The notes under the pieces are model-generated. The model ran no database searches, was not told where the DNA came from, and saw only the letters and a program-made list of their open reading frames with translations. From OMOG01 sp041485845 (GTDB lineage: Bacteria; Acidobacteriota; Terriglobia; Bryobacterales; Bryobacteraceae), in assembly GCA_041485845.1 (NCBI GenBank), contig JBGPKH010000099.1, positions 1 through 18,622 on the forward strand: DNA of 18,622 nucleotides, given 5' to 3'. This document shows positions 15,035 through 18,622 of this stretch, in pieces (the stretch's first letter is position 1; every line of letters starts with the position of its first letter). Position numbers and translations under genes: made by a program.

Positions 15035-16009
15035 TTGTGGGTCATCCTGCACCACCTCACGGGACCGGGCCAGATGCTGGAGGCACCGGCGCTCGCGCTG
15101 TCGCACGCCATGTATGCGATCATCCGCGGCGGGTACCTCGCGGTCACCACGTTCTTCGTGCTCTCGGGGTTTGTTCTGGCGCGCAGCTACGCATCCACCC
15201 GCTGGAACGGGAAGAGTCTGCTGCGTTATGGCGCCGCCCGCTTCGCCCGTGTGTATCCCGTGTATGTGCTGAGCCTGGCGGTGGTCACGCCGTTCATCCT
15301 CGCCGACCGCACGCCCGGGAAAGGGCCGCTGGTGGCGATTCACGGCCTGCTGGCGCAGGGATGGCTCGGACAGCTTCCGGTAAACTGGAACACGCCCGCC
15401 TGGTCGCTTTCCTGCGAGATCTTCTTCTATCTCTCGTTCCCGCTGGCGGCGGCCTTCATGCAGCGCGCGACCTGGCGCAGGACTCTGGCGGTGGCGGCCG
15501 GCGCGTGCTGTTTGACGCGCATCCTGTGGGCCGTGGGAGTTCCCGACGGGATCAAGCCGCTGATTCACCTCTCCGATTTCCTGATGGGAATCGCCGCGTC
15601 CTGCGGCTACGATCTTCTGCTGCGGCGCCGCACACGCCTGGCGGGCGCGTGGCTCTACGTTCCGGCAGCCGCGCTGAGTGCGGCCCTGATCGCCTGGCCG
15701 TGGCTGCTGCCTCGGGCGATCGATCTCAACAGCGCGCTGCGTCCGCTGAACGCGGCGCTGCTGATCGGGTTCGCGTTGGGCGGCGGGGTGGCGGCGCGTG
15801 CCCTCTCCTCGCGCGCGGCGGTGTACCTGGGGAAGTCGAGCTATGCGATGTACATCCTGCACGTGCCGCTGCTGTGGTGGTACCTGCGGTGGACGCGAGC
15901 CATTTCGGCGGGGGTTTACATCGCCGTGGTGATCGCAGTCTCGGCGGCTGTGTACCGGTTCGTGGAAGAGCCGGCCAACCGGTATTTGCGGGGAGTGGTG
16001 AAGGCGTAG
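15035..16009 (+). CDS. Acyltransferase 3 family membrane protein, start disturbed
   Basis: An OafA/YrhL-type membrane acyltransferase that would move acyl groups to envelope sugars or lipids. Conserved features include the TGLRFFLALWVILHHLTG start (from about 15011), VLSGFVLARSYA, YGAARFARVYPVY, WNTPAWSLSCEIFFYLSFPL and the C-terminal YLGKSSYAMYILHVPLLWWYL, with about ten hydrophobic segments. The first usual start codon in this frame is TTG 15035, but the conserved HLPALTGLRFFLAL block lies before it (14996-15037), so 15035 cannot be the original start. In the neighbouring frame ATG 14962 gives MLLESDYYSPK, and removing one A from the AAA at 14991-14993 joins it smoothly to HLPALTGL. The intended gene is therefore 14962-16009 with a one-base insertion, either a mutation or a sequence error. 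The stop is five bases from that of the converging HD gene. Confidence 0.85.
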   Translation: MWVILHHLTGPGQMLEAPALALSHAMYAIIRGGYLAVTTFFVLSGFVLARSYASTRWNGKSLLRYGAARFARVYPVYVLSLAVVTPFILADRTPGKGPLVAIHGLLAQGWLGQLPVNWNTPAWSLSCEIFFYLSFPLAAAFMQRATWRRTLAVAAGACCLTRILWAVGVPDGIKPLIHLSDFLMGIAASCGYDLLLRRRTRLAGAWLYVPAAALSAALIAWPWLLPRAIDLNSALRPLNAALLIGFALGGGVAARALSSRAAVYLGKSSYAMYILHVPLLWWYLRWTRAISAGVYIAVVIAVSAAVYRFVEEPANRYLRGVVKA

Positions 16010-16014
16010 AGAGA

Positions 16015-16596
16015 TCAGGCGTCGAGGCTGCCCTTCAGCCCCAGGTCCCCGGCGCGGGACTGCATGGCCTTCACGCAAAAATCGATGTGCTCTTCGAGGG
16101 GCACGCCGAGCTCCTGGGCGCCCTCGACGATGTCCTGGCGGTTCACGGAGCGGGCGAAAGCCTTGTCCTTCATCTTCTTTTTGACCGAGGCGGCGTCGAC
16201 CTCGAAGACGCTGCGGTGGGGCTTCACATAGGAGATGGCGGTGATGAATCCGGCCAGCTCGTCGCAGGCGTAGAGCGTCTTTTCGAGGGTGGACTGGCGG
16301 GGCACTCCGGTATGATTGGCATGCGCAAGAATGGCGCGGCGGGTCTCCTCGTCGACGCCGCGTTCGGCCAGGATGGGCTCGCCTTTCTGAGGATGCTCAT
16401 CGAGCGTCGGGTGAATCTCCCAGTCGAAGTCGTGGAGCAGCGCGGTGATGGACCATTTGCGCTCGTCCTCGCCGAGCTTTCTGGCGTACGCCGCGACGCA
16501 GGTTTCGACCGCCAGCGCGTGTTTGCGGAGCCCGTCGGATTTGGTGAACTCACAGAGGATGTCCCAGGCCTGTTGGCGATTCAGCATGGAGATCAT
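16015..16596 (-). CDS. HD-domain predicted hydrolase
   Basis: A cytoplasmic HD-superfamily protein of 193 residues, likely a metal-dependent phosphohydrolase. The metal ligands are visible in order: H26 in LRKHALAVE, H55-D56 in ALLHDFDWE, H92/H95 in LAHANHTG and D112 in YACDELAG. Length and layout fit the single-domain HD proteins of COG2316 type, for which no substrate is established. ATG 16596 (MISMLNRQQAW) is chosen; ATG 16587 three codons later is also possible and neither has a clear ribosome site. The gene follows the BNR-repeat protein by 26 bases on the same strand, so they may share a transcript, and converges with the acyltransferase with five bases between stops. Confidence 0.88.
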   Translation of the reverse strand: MISMLNRQQAWDILCEFTKSDGLRKHALAVETCVAAYARKLGEDERKWSITALLHDFDWEIHPTLDEHPQKGEPILAERGVDEETRRAILAHANHTGVPRQSTLEKTLYACDELAGFITAISYVKPHRSVFEVDAASVKKKMKDKAFARSVNRQDIVEGAQELGVPLEEHIDFCVKAMQSRAGDLGLKGSLDA

Positions 16597-16622
16597 GATA
16601 CCGCCGCACGCGGCTCGCGCTT

Positions 16623-18622
16623 CTACCGCTCGCGCGGATCGGGCTTCACCACCAGCGGCTGCGTGTACGTCCGTCCCCCCGCTGTCAGCTTCACCGTGTA
16701 CCCCCCCGGCGGCATCCACTCGCCTTGCCCCACCGGCGTGTCGTGGTAGATCGCCGAAATCGGCGGCCCACCCCCGCGCCGCCCGCCGCCCTGCGCCGGC
16801 GCGCCGTGCAGGTCCCAAATGAAGCGGTGCATCCCGACCTCGGCGGAAAGCGGCTGAAACGGCCGAATCCAATAAGGCGGCACGTTAAGTTGCGCATCCG
16901 CCGCCGCGGCCTTGTCGGCGCTCGCGAAACGCCGCACCAGCTTGCCGGCGCCGTCGTACACCTCGAGCGTCACCGGCCCCGCCGCCTTCAGGTAGTAATA
17001 CAGGATGGCGCCGTCCGGAGGATTCTTCCCCGCCGGCTCCTCGGGCGGCAGCGGAGTATCGGTGTTGGTGTTTCGCGGCAGCCGATACGTCACGCGCGGC
17101 GCGAAGAGGTGCGCGTTCGCCGTCGAAACCTCCGCCGTCATCTGGCGCAGCGGAGAAATCTCGTCGAGAATCCAGAACCCGCGCCCGTGCGTCCCCACCA
17201 CCACATCCTCTTCATGAATCACCAGGTCGCGGATTGACGTCGCCGGCATATTCAAACGCAGCGGCTGCCAGTTGTCCCCGTCGTTGAAGGAAACGTAAAC
17301 CGCCAGTTCTGTTCCGGCGAAAAGCAGCCCCCGGCGCACCGGATCTTCGCGCACCACGTTCACCGGCCCGTCTGGCAGCCCCTGCACGATCTCTTTCCAC
17401 GTCGCCCCGCTGTCGTGGGTGCGATAGATGTGCGGGCGCTGGTCGTCCAGCCGGATCGCGTTGATGGCCGCATACACCGTCTCATCGTCGAAGTGCGAAG
17501 CGTCGAGTTGCGACACCTTGTCCCACGGCCGCATCCCCTGCGGCGTGACGTTCTTCCAGTTCTTGCCGCCGTCGTGGGTCAGGTGAATCAGCCCGTCGTC
17601 GGTTCCCGCCCACAGCGTGTTCACGTTCAGGTGCGATGGCCCGATGGCATACACCACCCCGCGCCGCGTCGCCTGGTTCTTAGCGGCCTCGCCATACGAA
17701 GCCACGCTTGCCGGCACGGCGTACGATTCGCGCGAAAGGTCCGGGCTGATGGCCTCCCAACTTCCGCCGCCGTTGGTGGTCTTCAGCACCACCTGCGCGC
17801 CGAAGTATAAGGTGTGCGGCTCGATCGGCGAAAACAGCACGGGCATGGTGCGCAGGTGCCGGTAATTGCCGCGCGGCCCGACGTGCCGCACGTCCCCGGT
17901 GAGCCGGTTGTAGCGCGTCACCGCCGCTTCGCCGGTCCCCATGCCGCCGCCGTAAACGACGTTCGGATCGAGCGGGTCGGGCGCCACGTAGGCGTACTCG
18001 GCCGCGCCCACGGGATGCCATTCGCGCGCCGTGATCTGGCCGTCGTTGCCGCGGCTGGCCACGCCCGCCGAGCCGCTCTCCTGCTGCCCGCCGTACACCC
18101 AGTAGGGAAACTGGTGGTCGGTGATTACGTGGTAGAACTGCGCCGTCGGCTGGTTGTACCACGAGCTCCACGTGCGGCCGTAATTCACGCTGACGGTGGC
18201 CCCCTGGTCGCTGGCCAGCAAGATGATGTCGGGGTTGTTGGGATTGATCCAGATCGAGTGATAATCGTCGCCCCCGGGAGCGCCCTTGAAAGCTGTGAAG
18301 GTCTGGCCGGCGTCGGTGGATCGATAAGCGGAGGTATTGGCGATGTAGACGACGTCCTGGTTCTTGGGATCGGCGCGCACCCAGGCGAAGTCCGACCCCC
18401 GCCCGTAAATCCGCTGCTCGCTGTTCACGCGCCGCCACGTGCTGCCGGCATCGTCGGAACGGTAGAGGCCGCCCGCTTCCCGCGACTCCACCAGCGCATA
18501 CATTCGCTTTCCGTCGCTGGGCGCGATCCCGATGCCGATCCGCCCCAGCCCCTGCGCGAACGTGGGCAATCCGCCGGTGAGCGGATGCCAGGTGTTGCCG
18601 CCGTCGGTGGATTTGTAGAGAC
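16623..18622 (-). CDS. VPS10/BNR-repeat propeller protein, 5'-truncated
   Basis: The frame is open to the window edge, so the N-terminus lies beyond 18622; the TTG at 18569 is internal. About 666 residues are visible. They carry at least eight Asp-box/BNR motifs: STDGGNTW, SDDAGSTW, STDAGQTF, SVNYGRTW, TTNGGGSW, THDGGKNW, THDSGATW and SFNDGDNW, the pattern of sortilin (VPS10)-type and photosystem assembly-type propellers. After the propeller comes VVGTHGRGFWILDEISPLRQ, typical of the large secreted 'glycosyl hydrolase' annotated family in Acidobacteriota, and then a beta-sandwich C-terminus (EVYDGAGKLVRRF, PPGGYTVKLTAGGRTYTQPL) interrupted by a Gly/Arg-rich spacer QGGGRRGGGPP. No catalytic residues of a known hydrolase are evident, so binding or scaffold function is as likely. 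Presumably exported, though the signal peptide is outside the window. The stop TAG is at 16623-16625. Confidence 0.9.
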   Translation of the reverse strand, partial: LYKSTDGGNTWHPLTGGLPTFAQGLGRIGIGIAPSDGKRMYALVESREAGGLYRSDDAGSTWRRVNSEQRIYGRGSDFAWVRADPKNQDVVYIANTSAYRSTDAGQTFTAFKGAPGGDDYHSIWINPNNPDIILLASDQGATVSVNYGRTWSSWYNQPTAQFYHVITDHQFPYWVYGGQQESGSAGVASRGNDGQITAREWHPVGAAEYAYVAPDPLDPNVVYGGGMGTGEAAVTRYNRLTGDVRHVGPRGNYRHLRTMPVLFSPIEPHTLYFGAQVVLKTTNGGGSWEAISPDLSRESYAVPASVASYGEAAKNQATRRGVVYAIGPSHLNVNTLWAGTDDGLIHLTHDGGKNWKNVTPQGMRPWDKVSQLDASHFDDETVYAAINAIRLDDQRPHIYRTHDSGATWKEIVQGLPDGPVNVVREDPVRRGLLFAGTELAVYVSFNDGDNWQPLRLNMPATSIRDLVIHEEDVVVGTHGRGFWILDEISPLRQMTAEVSTANAHLFAPRVTYRLPRNTNTDTPLPPEEPAGKNPPDGAILYYYLKAAGPVTLEVYDGAGKLVRRFASADKAAAADAQLNVPPYWIRPFQPLSAEVGMHRFIWDLHGAPAQGGGRRGGGPPISAIYHDTPVGQGEWMPPGGYTVKLTAGGRTYTQPLVVKPDPRER

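Noticed and set aside
14950..16749. 599-residue plus-strand frame through the acyltransferase and HD genes
   Set aside because: It shadows two real genes and lacks the conserved acyltransferase motifs, which lie in the neighbouring frame.

Overview
The window is high-G+C bacterial chromosome and reads as an Acidobacteriota genome, most likely the Bryobacterales/Solibacter group. This is an inference from gene content: a remnant of the 'Solibacter uncharacterized C-terminal' (TIGR03437-type) domain, a remnant of the carboxypeptidase-regulatory-domain TonB-receptor family that is amplified in that lineage, a Ser/Thr kinase fused to a WD40-like beta-propeller, secreted imidazolonepropionase-like amidohydrolases, a DUF1080 protein and a large BNR/VPS10-type propeller protein.

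Layout. 1-436 is the 3' part of nuoB (+). 437-2645 is a gene-poor, decayed stretch. It holds three 21-bp tandem repeats, a frameshifted TIGR03437-like remnant (647-1012), tRNA-Val(GAC) (-), a frameshifted and internally deleted TonB-receptor remnant (about 1398-1950), an unrecognised short frame ending in a perfect 15-bp hairpin, and a second wide inverted repeat. 2646-4735 (-) is an overlapping pair, a TrmH/SpoU RNA methyltransferase followed by rarA. 4774-5361 (+) is a YdcF/DUF218 membrane-anchored protein and 5408-6697 (+) a secreted amidohydrolase. tRNA-Ser(GCT) lies at 6760-6852 (-). 6892-8225 (-) is an exported msrA overlapping a DUF1080 gene. 8316-10387 (-) is a second amidohydrolase overlapping a MOSC-domain gene. 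10388-10774 has no convincing gene, only a possible C-terminal remnant on the minus strand. 10863-12101 (+) is a DEAD-box RNA helicase with a clear extended -10 promoter upstream. 12181-14772 (-) is the kinase-propeller protein. 14962-16009 (+) is an acyltransferase-3 membrane protein whose start is disturbed by an apparent one-base insertion. 16015-16596 (-) is an HD-domain hydrolase just downstream of the BNR-repeat protein (16623 to the window end, -), which is cut at its 5' end.

The genes form short two-gene units rather than one pathway. Three minus-strand pairs are joined by 4-base start/stop overlaps (GTGA or ATGA), implying translational coupling. The common theme from 5.4 to 10.4 kb and at 16.6-18.6 kb is exported proteins: two amidohydrolases, MsrA, DUF1080 and the BNR propeller. 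I do not see convincing evidence for a new defence, mobile or biosynthetic system. The points most worth a second look are the decayed zone on both sides of tRNA-Val, the unexplained hairpins and inverted repeat between 2.2 and 2.6 kb, and the acyltransferase frameshift.
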